This document shows, one piece after another, positions 33,452 to 42,787 of a DNA stretch of 64,000 bases (its first letter is position 1; every line of letters begins with the position of its first letter). The notes beneath the pieces are model-generated. The model was not told the DNA's origin. It did no database searches and was given only the letters and a program-made list of their open reading frames with translations. Origin of the DNA: an uncultured Flavihumibacter sp. (lineage in GTDB: Bacteria > Bacteroidota > Bacteroidia > Chitinophagales > Chitinophagaceae); the NCBI GenBank assembly GCA_902168105.1, contig CABHOY010000089.1:1-64000 (forward strand), read 5' to 3'. The translations under genes and the position numbers were made by a program.

Positions 33452-34600
33452 TTATACTTTCTTTACTGTTGTTTCTTTTATCCGTGATATCAATATGGTG
33501 ATCAGCATGCCGAACATCGCCATCATTGTGAATACCCAGCGTAATCCTGCTACCTGGGCTACAATGCCTATTAACGGAGGTACCACGAGGAAGCCCATAT
33601 ACCCCACGGTAGATACGGCTGCTATGGCCGGACCACTTTCCATCTTTGTAGTCTGAGTGGCCATCCGTAATACAAGAGGCACTACACAGGATACGCCAAA
33701 TCCGATCATCAGGAAGCCAAGACTGGCGGATATTGTATGTGGCAGCACGGCAGCCACCATAAATCCGGAAAAGACCAGTATGCCGCTGTATTTGATCATT
33801 GTTGGAATGCCTATCCTGTTAACAAGACTATCCCCGGTAAAACGTCCGCTGCTCATGGCCAGCATATAGATCACATATCCGGCGGCGACGAGGTTTTCCG
33901 GGGGATGTACCGCTTCCTTAAAATAGACATTACTCCAATCGTACATCGTTCCCTCACAGGCCATTACTGCAAATGATATCCATCCATATTTCAGCAAAGG
34001 CTTGTCAGGCCATATAAAGCGTTTGGTGTTCGCCTGCCGGGCTGGCGGCAGGTGAGGGCTGTCGCGGAAAGCCAGCAGCGCCATAATTGTCATAACTACT
34101 GCAGCCACGAAGAAATGCCAGAAGGGTATGATGTTATAATTCACCATTATCACTCCGATCGCCGCCGCTGTAAAACCAGCCAGACTCCAAACACCATGAA
34201 AAGTAGTAATTATTGACCGTGTATACAATGTCTGAACAGCGACAGATTGTGCATTTACCGAAATATTCATCAGGTTGCGGGAACAACCGAAACAAAAAAG
34301 CACCACACCCAGTTGCCAGGGATGGGTTACCACACCGATCAGGGCCAGCATCAGGTTGAAACTCAATACGCCTATCATCATGATATTCCGGCTGCTATAC
34401 CGTTGTAACAGGTAACCGGTAACGGGAAGGGTCAGCATAAGACCTGCAGGCAAAGCAAGAAGGGCAAGGCCTAATTCTGCTTTATTCAGGGATAATTTGC
34501 GTTGGATGTCCGGAATTCTGGACGCCCAACTGGCAAAGCTAAAGCCTGAGATAAAAAAGAAAACGGCTGTTGCTATACGCGCAGATCTCGGTGTGCTCAT
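33452..34600 (-). CDS. MFS transporter (YbjJ-like)
   Basis: 382 aa with about 12 hydrophobic segments. The first segment (FFFISGFSFASWASRIPDIQ) is characteristic of the YbjJ-type MFS subfamily. Substrate unknown. First gene of a two-gene leftward unit with the HAD phosphatase. Confidence 0.88.
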   Translation of the reverse strand: MSTPRSARIATAVFFFISGFSFASWASRIPDIQRKLSLNKAELGLALLALPAGLMLTLPVTGYLLQRYSSRNIMMIGVLSFNLMLALIGVVTHPWQLGVVLFCFGCSRNLMNISVNAQSVAVQTLYTRSIITTFHGVWSLAGFTAAAIGVIMVNYNIIPFWHFFVAAVVMTIMALLAFRDSPHLPPARQANTKRFIWPDKPLLKYGWISFAVMACEGTMYDWSNVYFKEAVHPPENLVAAGYVIYMLAMSSGRFTGDSLVNRIGIPTMIKYSGILVFSGFMVAAVLPHTISASLGFLMIGFGVSCVVPLVLRMATQTTKMESGPAIAAVSTVGYMGFLVVPPLIGIVAQVAGLRWVFTMMAMFGMLITILISRIKETTVKKV

Positions 34601-34621
34601 AAGAGCTCAAAGCTAAAAAGA

Positions 34622-34670
34622 ATCAGGAATTAAGGGATAAGATTTTACTATTTATCCCTCAATTCCTGAT
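34622..34670. terminator. Long hairpin terminator
   Basis: ATCAGGAATTAAGGGATAA and TTATCCCTCAATTCCTGAT form a 19-bp stem with a single mismatch and an 11-nt loop. It lies between the leftward 818-aa gene and the MFS gene, ending the former transcript. Confidence 0.75.
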
Positions 34671-34689
34671 AATTAAACTGAACGGTTAA

Positions 34690-37146
34690 TTAATATACCT
34701 GTTCCGCTCGTCCTACACGTCCATCCGCCGCAATGCCTTCTACCACGATACGGAAATGTTTAGAGAAATCATTGTTATAGAAGTGGATAGTAGATGCATG
34801 GGTAATTGAATCTACCGTAATGTAAGGGCTCCAGAAGAGAGTAAGGCGTTTGTCAGGTAACGCGTGCACTTCTTTCTTAACGGCATAATCCGGAGAATAG
34901 AACTCTTTTACCAGGCTGTATCCCGCTTTCTTCATACGCTCAAAGCCACGGATGGTCGGATCGCTACCGGTATTATCGCCACCTTTCTTGGTGTATACAG
35001 CGATAGCACCACCGGCGCCTCCGCCAAAGCCGCCCATAAACGGAGGACGGAATACTTTAACCAGCGCAATGTCGTTAACGTTGACATTGGCCAGCAGGCC
35101 TACGTCAGCAGGCATCTCATTCAGGTACAGGGAAGGTTTGGCCCCGCGCCATGATAATCCCGGATTATTGATGTCGCCGGTGATGTTCAACCCCGCTACT
35201 TTGGACTGCAGGTATTGGAATACGTTCGTCTGGAACGGTGTTTCCTTTGTCAGGTCAAAAGTATAGCCATCGCCTGAAGAGAACATACCTGAGGTATATC
35301 GTTGTTCGATAGTCTGCTGTGGCGTGATCTTTTTATCGCGGATGTTCACCTCTTTGAGGTAAACGGTTTTGTTGCTGATGGAACGGTTGACCTTATTACT
35401 TTCACTGGCCGTATTCAGGAACCGGCTCATGGCCGCAATGTCCAGACCTTCCGGTACGCGCATCGGGTATGGTAATTTTACCTGTGGCGATCTGTCAAAG
35501 AAGTGTGGCTCGAAGGTTACCTGTACGTCCTTCCATCGTTTTTGTTTATCATTTCCCTGGAAGAATACCAGTACCGTGTCCATGAACTGAAGGTTGGGCA
35601 CTTCAAACTCACCTTTATCATTCGTAGGTGCTGATGCAAAGGAGGTAGTACTATCCAGCGGTTGTTTGAAGATGAAATCCACCTTGCCGCCAATCAGTGG
35701 GTAACGGCCGGTATTGGTCACTGCAGTTCCTTTCAGCGACATACCCTGCTCATACGGGAACTTGATCTGTGGCATTTCGTTATTGAGGATCTTCTGCCAG
35801 CTGAACCGTCTCCATCCGTTTGTCATCATCACGAGGTCAAGTGCCTGGGCCGTCTCTTTGGTAGTATCTCTGAAATACCAGGCCGGATTATAGATATAGC
35901 CTTTCAGGTCGGAGGTGAGCAGCAGATTTGAGATGATATTGTGCTCGTCCGGATCTTTCAGCACCTGGTCAGCATCCGTAATGGAGATAGACATGCTGGT
36001 CGGCATACTGTCTGGTGCAAACAGCTCGATAGAGCTTTTGCCCCTGGGAGCAGCACTGATCTCTGCATTCATAAAACTGAGGTCAATCTGGTCGTTCTTT
36101 TTAACGAATGCCAGCCTTTCGGAAAGCGGTTGCCCTTTATCGCTGAACAGGGTCACCTGGACGATACCGGATGGGAGTGATTGTGTGGGGATAAAACCAC
36201 TGATCCTGCCTTCGCCGACATCCAGTACGGCCTTATAGGCCAGCTGCTGCTGTACCTGTGCTATTACCATCATATGATAGTAGGCGGTGTCGTCAGGATT
36301 GGCCACGGTTGCCTGATAGAAGATACGGCTGCCACGGTTGTAGAGCTTCAGGACCACACCGGTTGTCTGTACTGCCGGCAGTTCGATCTCTTTCTGCTGT
36401 CCGCTACCTACTTTAACAACTGCACGATAAGTTTCTCCTGCTGCAGGTGTTAGTTCAAAGGTGCCCATACCGTCATGTACGGTTTTGATCTCGGCAACCT
36501 TCTCCTTTTTACTGTTTTGCACAACACCGGCAATGGCAATCGGATAACCATTCTGGTCTATCGCTTTAAAGGCTACCAGGCCCGGGGCGTTCTGCAACAG
36601 ATTACCGCCTTCAGGGAAGAACTGCACGGCAAAGTCGCGTGCAATGGTAGTATCCCTTGAAGGAAGCGTATTCTTTTTCGACGGATCGAAGATCTCGATG
36701 TTTTTATAGAACAGGAATTCCTGATCATAGTTAAGCATCCAGGCCGTGTAAGCCCTTATCTGATACTGACCGGTCTTCAGTGTTTCAGGAAGCTCAAAAT
36801 CTCCGGCTGCGGCGGCACCGGCTGCAGGCAGGTGTTTCTTCATTATCACATTGCCCTCTTTATCAAGCAGTTCCACGTACAGATTGGATGCAGTAAGTGA
36901 AGGTTGATTCTGTATCATGACATATGCCTTGAACCAGATGGTCTCTCCGGAGGCATAAAAATCTCTGTCGAGGTGCAGGTAAACTTTTTCCTGCGGAAAG
37001 CGTTTGCCAAAGAGAGCCAGAGCGTTTGTAACTTTATCCTGCCAGTCGTCGGCCGGCACTAGAGAGAATGCTGTAAGTACGCCTGCTGAACAGATAGGGA
37101 TGAGCCATTTCAGCCGGGAGTACTTTCTAAGAGATGAAAATTCCAT
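34690..37146 (-). CDS. Large exported protein with MG2-like N-terminus and TonB-plug-like C-terminus
   Basis: 818 aa. An N-terminal hydrophobic segment (about 14-31) acts as signal or anchor. The first extracytoplasmic domain (VYLHLDRDFYASGETIWFKA) resembles the MG2/alpha-2-macroglobulin-type domains of Bacteroidota surface proteins. Late in the protein (about 650-740), VFQYLQSKVAGLNITGD and GGAGGAIAVYTKK match the plug domain of TonB-dependent receptors, but no 22-strand barrel follows. It is a common but uncharacterised Bacteroidota family, probably periplasmic or outer-membrane-associated. Confidence 0.8.
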   Translation of the reverse strand: MEFSSLRKYSRLKWLIPICSAGVLTAFSLVPADDWQDKVTNALALFGKRFPQEKVYLHLDRDFYASGETIWFKAYVMIQNQPSLTASNLYVELLDKEGNVIMKKHLPAAGAAAAGDFELPETLKTGQYQIRAYTAWMLNYDQEFLFYKNIEIFDPSKKNTLPSRDTTIARDFAVQFFPEGGNLLQNAPGLVAFKAIDQNGYPIAIAGVVQNSKKEKVAEIKTVHDGMGTFELTPAAGETYRAVVKVGSGQQKEIELPAVQTTGVVLKLYNRGSRIFYQATVANPDDTAYYHMMVIAQVQQQLAYKAVLDVGEGRISGFIPTQSLPSGIVQVTLFSDKGQPLSERLAFVKKNDQIDLSFMNAEISAAPRGKSSIELFAPDSMPTSMSISITDADQVLKDPDEHNIISNLLLTSDLKGYIYNPAWYFRDTTKETAQALDLVMMTNGWRRFSWQKILNNEMPQIKFPYEQGMSLKGTAVTNTGRYPLIGGKVDFIFKQPLDSTTSFASAPTNDKGEFEVPNLQFMDTVLVFFQGNDKQKRWKDVQVTFEPHFFDRSPQVKLPYPMRVPEGLDIAAMSRFLNTASESNKVNRSISNKTVYLKEVNIRDKKITPQQTIEQRYTSGMFSSGDGYTFDLTKETPFQTNVFQYLQSKVAGLNITGDINNPGLSWRGAKPSLYLNEMPADVGLLANVNVNDIALVKVFRPPFMGGFGGGAGGAIAVYTKKGGDNTGSDPTIRGFERMKKAGYSLVKEFYSPDYAVKKEVHALPDKRLTLFWSPYITVDSITHASTIHFYNNDFSKHFRIVVEGIAADGRVGRAEQVY

Positions 37147-37266
37147 GCGGGACGATTTATTGATATACTTGTCTAATTTACTATCAAAAAATATGTGCTT
37201 TGCTTATTATTGCGGTTGAAAGTAAGCTTTTAAGCAAAATTTAAGACAACCGCCCATCAATTTACT

Positions 37267-37848
37267 ATGTTCGGCCCAATTGACCAATTTGTTGCAAAGT
37301 ATATACAGCTCACCCCTGAGGAGCAAGAGATCTTTCATTCGCTGCTGCAGTTCAGGAAGGTAAAGAAAAAGAGTTTTCTGCTGAAAGAGGGAGAGATCTG
37401 TGATTATGAAGCATATATACTGAAAGGGTGTGTGCGTACCTTTTATGTCGATAAGCAGGGGGTGGAAACAAACCTGACGTTTGCGATAGAAGACTGGTGG
37501 GTGGGGGATTTCTCCAGTTTTTCCGACAGGCAGCCTTCCCGGCAGAATATTGAAACGCTGGAAGATGCTGAATTGCTGACCATCACTTACGATGATAAGA
37601 ACACCCTATACGAGCGGGTGCCAAAGTTCGAAAAGCTTTTCCGCATCCTGGTACAGCGTACCGCCGGGGTACTCCAGCAAAGGATCTACGCCTCTATTTC
37701 CCAGACGGCTGAAGAGCGTTACCTGGCCTTTATTGAGAAGTACCCTTCCATCGTGCAACGTGTCCCGCAACATCACATTGCCAGGTATATAGGAGTGTCT
37801 CCGGAATTTCTAAGTAAGGTGAGGAGCACGATGTATAAAAAGCATTAA
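37267..37848 (+). CDS. Crp/Fnr-family transcriptional regulator
   Basis: 193 aa. The N-terminal cyclic-nucleotide-binding-like beta barrel (about 25-110: KKKSFLLKEGEICDYEAYIL and LTFAIEDWWVGDF) is followed by a dimer helix and a C-terminal winged helix (PQHHIARYIGVSPEFLSKVR). No Fnr-type Cys cluster is seen. This short Bacteroidota subfamily often sits near stress or redox genes. Here it is convergent with the electrophile-defence operon. Confidence 0.92.
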   Translation: MFGPIDQFVAKYIQLTPEEQEIFHSLLQFRKVKKKSFLLKEGEICDYEAYILKGCVRTFYVDKQGVETNLTFAIEDWWVGDFSSFSDRQPSRQNIETLEDAELLTITYDDKNTLYERVPKFEKLFRILVQRTAGVLQQRIYASISQTAEERYLAFIEKYPSIVQRVPQHHIARYIGVSPEFLSKVRSTMYKKH

Positions 37849-37940
37849 TCAGGCCCAGTAACCGGCTGTTTATCAGATCTATGTGTTTACTGGCGACTGG
37901 TAAGTTAACCTATATACGACACTATATTATACTGAAAATG

Positions 37941-37980
37941 AAGAAGGACGAGACTAATATATTAGTTCGTCCTTTCTTCT
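37941..37980. terminator. Bidirectional hairpin terminator
   Basis: AAGAAGGACGA..ACTAAT pairs with ATTAGT..TCGTCCTTTCTT across 37941-37980, with one mismatch and one bulge. It lies between the rightward Crp/Fnr gene and the leftward esterase gene and can end both. Confidence 0.75.
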
Positions 37981-38019
37981 TTGTTCAATATACACACAAT
38001 TCTTTCCCGGTGGGATATC

Positions 38020-38661
38020 TTACTTGCGGAACACCAGTGTGTTAGCCAGGTCGATCTCATCCTGGCTGATGGTATGTCCCATATTATTATAAATGTTGAC
38101 GGTAATGTCGGCTCCCATTCCTTTCAGGATGTTTTCACTTTCCTTTACACGGTCTACCGGTACATGCGGATCAGGGTTGCTGGTACCGATGAATACAGGA
38201 GTGCCTTCAAAATTGCCGGTATAGTTTTCCGGGTATATCTTATCGCCGATCAATCCACCGGTAAAAGCAACCACTCCGCCATATCTGCCGGCGTTACGGG
38301 TAACGAATTCCAGTGTGAGGCAGGCTCCCTGGGAAAATCCAAGGAAATAGATATTCTCCCGGGAGATGCTATCTGCTTCTACATCTGCTGTAACTTCTTT
38401 CAGCACGGAGAGTGCAGAGGATAGCCAGGGTTCATTCTGTGCAGGAGGCATCAGGAATGAATAAGGGTACCAGGTGCTGCCAGTGGCCTGTGGGGCTATC
38501 AATGCATACTCCCTGACATCCAGGTAATTGGAGAGGGTGAGAATATCTTCCGCACTCCCTCCGCGACCATGGACCATAATCAGCGCTTTCTTTGCTTCTG
38601 TCGTCTTTTTCCCTGCTGTTATTATCTTTTTGCTATGCATAAGTTCTGTTTGTGTGATCAT
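38020..38661 (-). CDS. Alpha/beta-hydrolase, carboxylesterase (MhqD-like)
   Basis: 213 aa phospholipase/carboxylesterase family. Oxyanion loop VHGRGGSAEDIL, nucleophile Ser in FLGFSQGACL, Asp in SNPDPHVP, His in MGHTIS. It overlaps the GNAT gene by 4 bp and ends the leftward operon. In Bacillus, MhqD-type esterases are induced with ring-cleaving dioxygenases by quinones. The neighbours here match that association. Confidence 0.87.
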   Translation of the reverse strand: MITQTELMHSKKIITAGKKTTEAKKALIMVHGRGGSAEDILTLSNYLDVREYALIAPQATGSTWYPYSFLMPPAQNEPWLSSALSVLKEVTADVEADSISRENIYFLGFSQGACLTLEFVTRNAGRYGGVVAFTGGLIGDKIYPENYTGNFEGTPVFIGTSNPDPHVPVDRVKESENILKGMGADITVNIYNNMGHTISQDEIDLANTLVFRK

Positions 38662-38963
38662 TCCTCACCTTCCTTTTTCAGCCAGATGTCGGCAAATTCT
38701 TCCGGATGCCGCTTAAACTGAGCATGAACATAAGCGCACAGTGGTTTCACTTTCAGGTGATGTGCACGGGCGTAATCCACCATGCCGGTCATTAGTATTT
38801 TTGCCAGGCCCTTACCTTCAAACTTGGGATCTATTTCCGTGTGATAAGTCGTCAGTATGTCGTCGTCAATACTGATGACCATTTCGCCATCCTGTTCTCC
38901 GTCGTGCATCAGGTAGAAAGCACCGTGATTTTTGGCATTGAGCCTGAGTACTACTTCATCCAT
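38658..38963 (-). CDS. GNAT-type N-acetyltransferase (small)
   Basis: 101 aa, the short YjdJ/Gtn10-type GNAT with an acetyl-CoA segment (FEGKGLAKILMTGMVDYA) and C-terminal KVKPLCAYVHAQFKRHPE. It lies 11 bp after the dioxygenase gene and overlaps the esterase gene. The acetyl acceptor is unknown. Confidence 0.85.
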   Translation of the reverse strand: MDEVVLRLNAKNHGAFYLMHDGEQDGEMVISIDDDILTTYHTEIDPKFEGKGLAKILMTGMVDYARAHHLKVKPLCAYVHAQFKRHPEEFADIWLKKEGEE

Positions 38964-38974
38964 TAGTTAGTTGC

Positions 38975-39910
38975 TTATTTAAGTGCAGGTAATACTTTTT
39001 CAATATCGGCACGTATAGATTCATACTGTACCGGTAGTTTAAGATGTTGTCCCAGCTGGTCCAGCGGTTCATCTACGGTGAAACCGGGATTATTGGTAGC
39101 CAGTTCAAAAAGCACGCCTCCAGGTTCCCGGAAATAAAGGGAGAAGAAGTAATCACGGTTGATCTTCGGTGTGATGTTCAGTCCTTTCTTCGCAACCTTT
39201 TCCCTGAATTTCATCAGGACCTCGTCATTTTCCACACGGAAAGCGACGTGGTGGTTGGTACCGGCGGCGCCTTTACCACCTGGTTCTTTTGGAGATTCTA
39301 TCAGGTCGATGATGGAAGCTTCAGGAATTGCGTCCGTAATAAAGCGGTGACGGTTACCTTCCTGTTCCTGGAATTTATAGCCAAGTACATCTGTCAGGAT
39401 GTTGGCAGTCGGACCTATACTTCTCAGGTTCAGCACAACGCTGTGAAATCCTTTGGTAGCCTCGGTAGCTTTCACTTCAGCTGTTTCCCACGCTTTGCGG
39501 CTGTCGGCAGCTTTAGGAACGATCAGGTTCAGTTTCAGGCCGTCCGGATCTTCGAAAGGAAGATACAGTTCGCCAAATCTTTCGGCCACAGGGCCATGAA
39601 CTACATTCTTTGCTTTAAAACGGTCAGCCCAGAAATCAAGGCTACCGGCGGGTACTGAATAACCGATCTCCGTAGCCATACCTGTTCCGGTTTGTCCGCG
39701 GCCGATGCCTTCCCACGGGAAGAAGGTCAGAATGGAGCCGGGCGTACCGTGTTCATCTCCGAAATAGAAGTGATAGGTACCTGGATCGTCAAAGTTCACG
39801 GTCTTCTTCACGAAGCGAACACCGAGGGTATCTGTATAAAACTGCAGATTTCTTTTAGCATTGTCAGCGATGGCCGTAATGTGATGCAGGCCTAATATTC
39901 TATCTTCCAT
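38975..39910 (-). CDS. Ring-cleaving dioxygenase of the VOC/glyoxalase family (MhqO-like)
   Basis: 311 aa with two VOC modules. The first begins LGLHHITAIADNAKRNLQFY and carries FGDEHGTPGSILTFFPW. The second has GFHSVVLNLRS and TNHHVAFRVEND. Metal ligands are the paired HH motifs and the Glu in EPGGVLFELAT. Family members confer resistance to catechol and 2-methylhydroquinone. It lies between the pirin and GNAT genes. Confidence 0.9.
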   Translation of the reverse strand: MEDRILGLHHITAIADNAKRNLQFYTDTLGVRFVKKTVNFDDPGTYHFYFGDEHGTPGSILTFFPWEGIGRGQTGTGMATEIGYSVPAGSLDFWADRFKAKNVVHGPVAERFGELYLPFEDPDGLKLNLIVPKAADSRKAWETAEVKATEATKGFHSVVLNLRSIGPTANILTDVLGYKFQEQEGNRHRFITDAIPEASIIDLIESPKEPGGKGAAGTNHHVAFRVENDEVLMKFREKVAKKGLNITPKINRDYFFSLYFREPGGVLFELATNNPGFTVDEPLDQLGQHLKLPVQYESIRADIEKVLPALK

Positions 39911-39927
39911 AAAATAATTTTTTGTGT

Positions 39928-40788
39928 TTAATACTCCAATGTGCCAAAGCGGCCGTGCTTATAATCTTCTATTGCCTGGTCCACTTCTTCTTTCGTGCTC
40001 ATTACGAAATTGTCTTTGGCCGCTACTGGTTCATCAATGACTTCGGCGGAGAGGAACAATATCTGACTGTCTTCATTAGCCGCCACAGAGAACATAGTGC
40101 CCTCTCTTTTGAAAACGATCAGGCTATGTTCAGGAACAGGAGTAATGTCGTCTATGGTGACCCGTCCGTGCGCAACGTACAGCAATGTCCAGTAGTCTTC
40201 CGTTACCTGGAATTCTACTTCCTTACCGTTTGCAATTTCGCCCACTGCAGAAATAACAGGTGTAAATGAAATGTTCACCGGCCCTGTTTTACCGTCGAAC
40301 TGTCCGCTTACGAGGCGAAGGTTGACACCGTCCTGTTCAAGAATTTTGGGCATATCCTTTTTCGCTACATACTGGTAGCGTGGTTCTTCCCATTTGTGCA
40401 CCGCAGGAACATTGACCCACAACTGTAATATTTCGCTTGTGCCCCCCGCTTTATGCATACTTGCCGAAGGCCCTTCACTATGAAGGATGGCCTTTCCTGC
40501 AAACATCCATTGTGCATCGCCTGCATTCAGTATCTGATCGTTGCCGGCAGTATCCTTGTGGTGCGCCTGTCCCTGTAACTGGAACGTAACTGGTGCAAAA
40601 CCCCTGTGAGGGTGAGGATGTATCCTGTCGTCCGATCCTGCGGGAATGTGGTCCGGGCCTCCGTGATGCAGTACGATGAACGGATTGGCAAAACGGAAAT
40701 CCGCGTGAGGCAACGGTTGCAACACCGTCTGGGTAGGGGTGATGTTCTTTTCTCTTCCTGCGAGGATGTGCGCAATATTCTTTTTCAT
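39928..40788 (-). CDS. Pirin-family protein (quercetinase-like)
   Basis: 286 aa bicupin. The N-terminal cupin carries the metal-binding HPHPHRGFAPVTFQLQG, with a further His in AILHSEGPSA. A pirin C-terminal domain follows. Pirins bind Fe and some oxidise quercetin. In bacteria they are often redox-linked. It lies 17 bp before the dioxygenase gene in the leftward operon. Confidence 0.9.
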   Translation of the reverse strand: MKKNIAHILAGREKNITPTQTVLQPLPHADFRFANPFIVLHHGGPDHIPAGSDDRIHPHPHRGFAPVTFQLQGQAHHKDTAGNDQILNAGDAQWMFAGKAILHSEGPSASMHKAGGTSEILQLWVNVPAVHKWEEPRYQYVAKKDMPKILEQDGVNLRLVSGQFDGKTGPVNISFTPVISAVGEIANGKEVEFQVTEDYWTLLYVAHGRVTIDDITPVPEHSLIVFKREGTMFSVAANEDSQILFLSAEVIDEPVAAKDNFVMSTKEEVDQAIEDYKHGRFGTLEY

Positions 40789-40814
40789 AGCCGATGTTTT
40801 ATAATGCCTGAACG

Positions 40815-41126
40815 TTATCTGTGCTCCAGGGCGTACAATATTTCATTCTTTAGCAAACCGCTGCCGCCACCATAATGTCTTTTGACGATGATATCCGGCG
40901 AATGTTTTTTGAAGTAGGCAGTCAATGCTATTTCTTCTTCAGGCGTGACGCCGGCACAGATCAGCACAATGTCAAACGCTTCTTTTTCAAAAGCTGCTAT
41001 CGCAGCTTCGTCTGTCGTAACGGTAAGACCTGTCCAGTTATCGGGCGCATTCAGTAATCTTTGCATTACTGTCATGATCTCCTCGTTTCTTCCTACTGCC
41101 AGTATGTTTAGTTGTTTAGCTTCCAT
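40815..41126 (-). CDS. Receiver-like protein with Cys replacing the phospho-Asp
   Basis: 103 aa. The fold follows a CheY-type receiver: first strand LNILAVGRNEE (the acidic pair is replaced by Arg-Asn), then strand three FDIVLICAGVTPEEE, where the phospho-acceptor Asp position is Cys57, the only Cys in the protein. It ends with HYGGGSGLLKNEI. It cannot be phosphorylated in the usual way. Because the whole operon handles electrophiles, a redox-sensing role for Cys57 is tempting but unproven. It lies 9 bp after the nitroreductase gene. Confidence 0.68.
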   Translation of the reverse strand: MEAKQLNILAVGRNEEIMTVMQRLLNAPDNWTGLTVTTDEAAIAAFEKEAFDIVLICAGVTPEEEIALTAYFKKHSPDIIVKRHYGGGSGLLKNEILYALEHR

Positions 41127-41135
41127 ACATCATGT

Positions 41136-41714
41136 TTAGTCCAGGTGAGCGGCAATCGCTGAAAGCGGGTTACGGCTTCTGGCGGTTAATTCCCTCGTTT
41201 TATAAGGTTCGTCCAGTTTTTCAGGGCTGTCAATATATCCCAGCGCGATCATAGACACTGATTCCTCATTGGCAGGAAGTCCTGTAAGTTCCGTCACGTG
41301 TTGTTTGCTATATCCTGCCATCATATGTCCATATACACCCATGTCAAGCGCCTGCAACAGCATAAAAGAAGATGCCATACCCACGTCATGCATGTAATAG
41401 TGATTCTTTTGCTGAGTATCTGGCAGCTCACGGATGCCAATTGTAGCAATCAGTGCCGCCGCATTTTTCGCCCAGGGAATATTACCCGGAGACAATGTTG
41501 AAAGCAATTTCTCAAAGCCCGGTGTACCCCTTAATGCATATATAAAACGCCAGGGTTGTGTATTGTTCGCACTAGGCGCCCAGGAACCTGCTTCAAGAAT
41601 AGTTTCAAGTGTTGCAAGACTCAGGTCTTTTTCTGAAAAGGAGCGAGGGCTCCATCTGTTCTTAATCAGGTCTATTACTTCATTTTTTGTGTTAGCGATC
41701 TTAATGGGAGACAT
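41136..41714 (-). CDS. Nitroreductase-family FMN oxidoreductase
   Basis: 192 aa from the ATG at 41714; a TTG at 41750 would add 12 poorly conserved residues. FMN-binding NRWSPRSFSE, WAPSANNTQPWRF and a central helix typical of the family. These dimers reduce quinones or nitro compounds with NAD(P)H. The operon setting (ring-cleaving dioxygenase, esterase) parallels Bacillus MhqN. Confidence 0.9.
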   Translation of the reverse strand: MSPIKIANTKNEVIDLIKNRWSPRSFSEKDLSLATLETILEAGSWAPSANNTQPWRFIYALRGTPGFEKLLSTLSPGNIPWAKNAAALIATIGIRELPDTQQKNHYYMHDVGMASSFMLLQALDMGVYGHMMAGYSKQHVTELTGLPANEESVSMIALGYIDSPEKLDEPYKTRELTARSRNPLSAIAAHLD

Positions 41715-41796
41715 GTTGTTTGGTTTATATTCAATGTTTACGTTAAGCAAAGGTATATGTTGAAGAGGACGCTTTAGACAAAATAACTTGTCAATA

Positions 41797-42513
41797 TCAA
41801 CGGATTAGTGGTACATCCATAATCAGTAAACGGGCGTCGTCTTCCAGGGAAGTGATGTTAAAACTGATAACATCTTCAACGCCGTAACCATCCCTGCTAT
41901 CCAGTTCCTGTCCGTTGATAATGAATTTCCCCTTGATGACGAAGAAATACACACCATTACCCTGCTTTTTGACGTCGTAGGTAGCTGCGCCACCTTTGTC
42001 GAAACTCCCCATATGGAACCATGCGTCCTGGTAGAGCCAGGTGCCTTCGCCTGTTTGTTCAGGAGAGATCAGTTGTTGCAGTGTATTTGGCCTGCCGGTT
42101 TCTATCGTTACCTGGTCGTAGCGGGGCGCAACATTCAGTTGGTTCGGGAACAGCCAGATCTGGAGAAAATGAGCAGGTATATCTGTATTGGCGTTGTATT
42201 CACTGTGAAAGACGCCGGTACCGGTACTCATCACCTGTATTTCACCGGCTTTGGTAATAACAGTATTGCCGAGGTTATCCTTGTGTTCCAAAGCTCCTTC
42301 CAGCGGGATACTGATGATTTCCATATTATCATGAGGATGGGCGTCAAATCCCCTTCCGCCTGCAACAATATCATCATTCAGTACCCGCAGGGCGCCAAAC
42401 TGCATCCTTTCAGGATGATAATAATTGGCAAAGCTGAATGTATGATGGCTATTGAGCCAACCATGATCTGCATGTCCGCGGGTTGCTGCTTTATGTAATA
42501 TTGTTTTTGCCAT
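41797..42513 (-). CDS. Pirin-family protein (YhaK-like)
   Basis: 238 aa from the ATG at 42513, where MAKTILHKAATRGHADHGWL opens the fold. The metal-binding pattern is FDAHPHDNMEII, with His in TGVFHSEYN and Glu in EHKDN. This is the shorter YhaK pirin subclass, distinct from the other pirin in the same block. A promoter element lies directly upstream, so this is probably the first gene of the leftward operon. Confidence 0.9.
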   Translation of the reverse strand: MAKTILHKAATRGHADHGWLNSHHTFSFANYYHPERMQFGALRVLNDDIVAGGRGFDAHPHDNMEIISIPLEGALEHKDNLGNTVITKAGEIQVMSTGTGVFHSEYNANTDIPAHFLQIWLFPNQLNVAPRYDQVTIETGRPNTLQQLISPEQTGEGTWLYQDAWFHMGSFDKGGAATYDVKKQGNGVYFFVIKGKFIINGQELDSRDGYGVEDVISFNITSLEDDARLLIMDVPLIR

Positions 42514-42537
42514 GATCTTTGTATTTATATGTTGCAA

Positions 42538-42545
42538 CAAATATA
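42538..42545 (-). promoter_or_regulatory. -7 element of the electrophile-defence operon
   Basis: Reads TATATTTG on the minus strand, matching TAnnTTTG, 24 bp before the pirin start codon. Confidence 0.55.
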
Positions 42546-42787
42546 CGCCGGAAAAGGACAGTAATCCATTAACCTAGCTTAAGAAAATAGGCTGTTGCAG
42601 GTGGGCAATGTCCTGACCATAAACACGCTCGTTCATAACGACCGTCATTGTGAGGCCTTTAGCAGCGTATTACCTTTGGGAAACATCTGGCCATTCCTGC
42701 AACTAATAATTCATCTATTTGTTTTAAAGAAAAGGAATGTCTTTAAACGGGCGACAGGATATTTTTAACTCATTAAAATACAGCACG

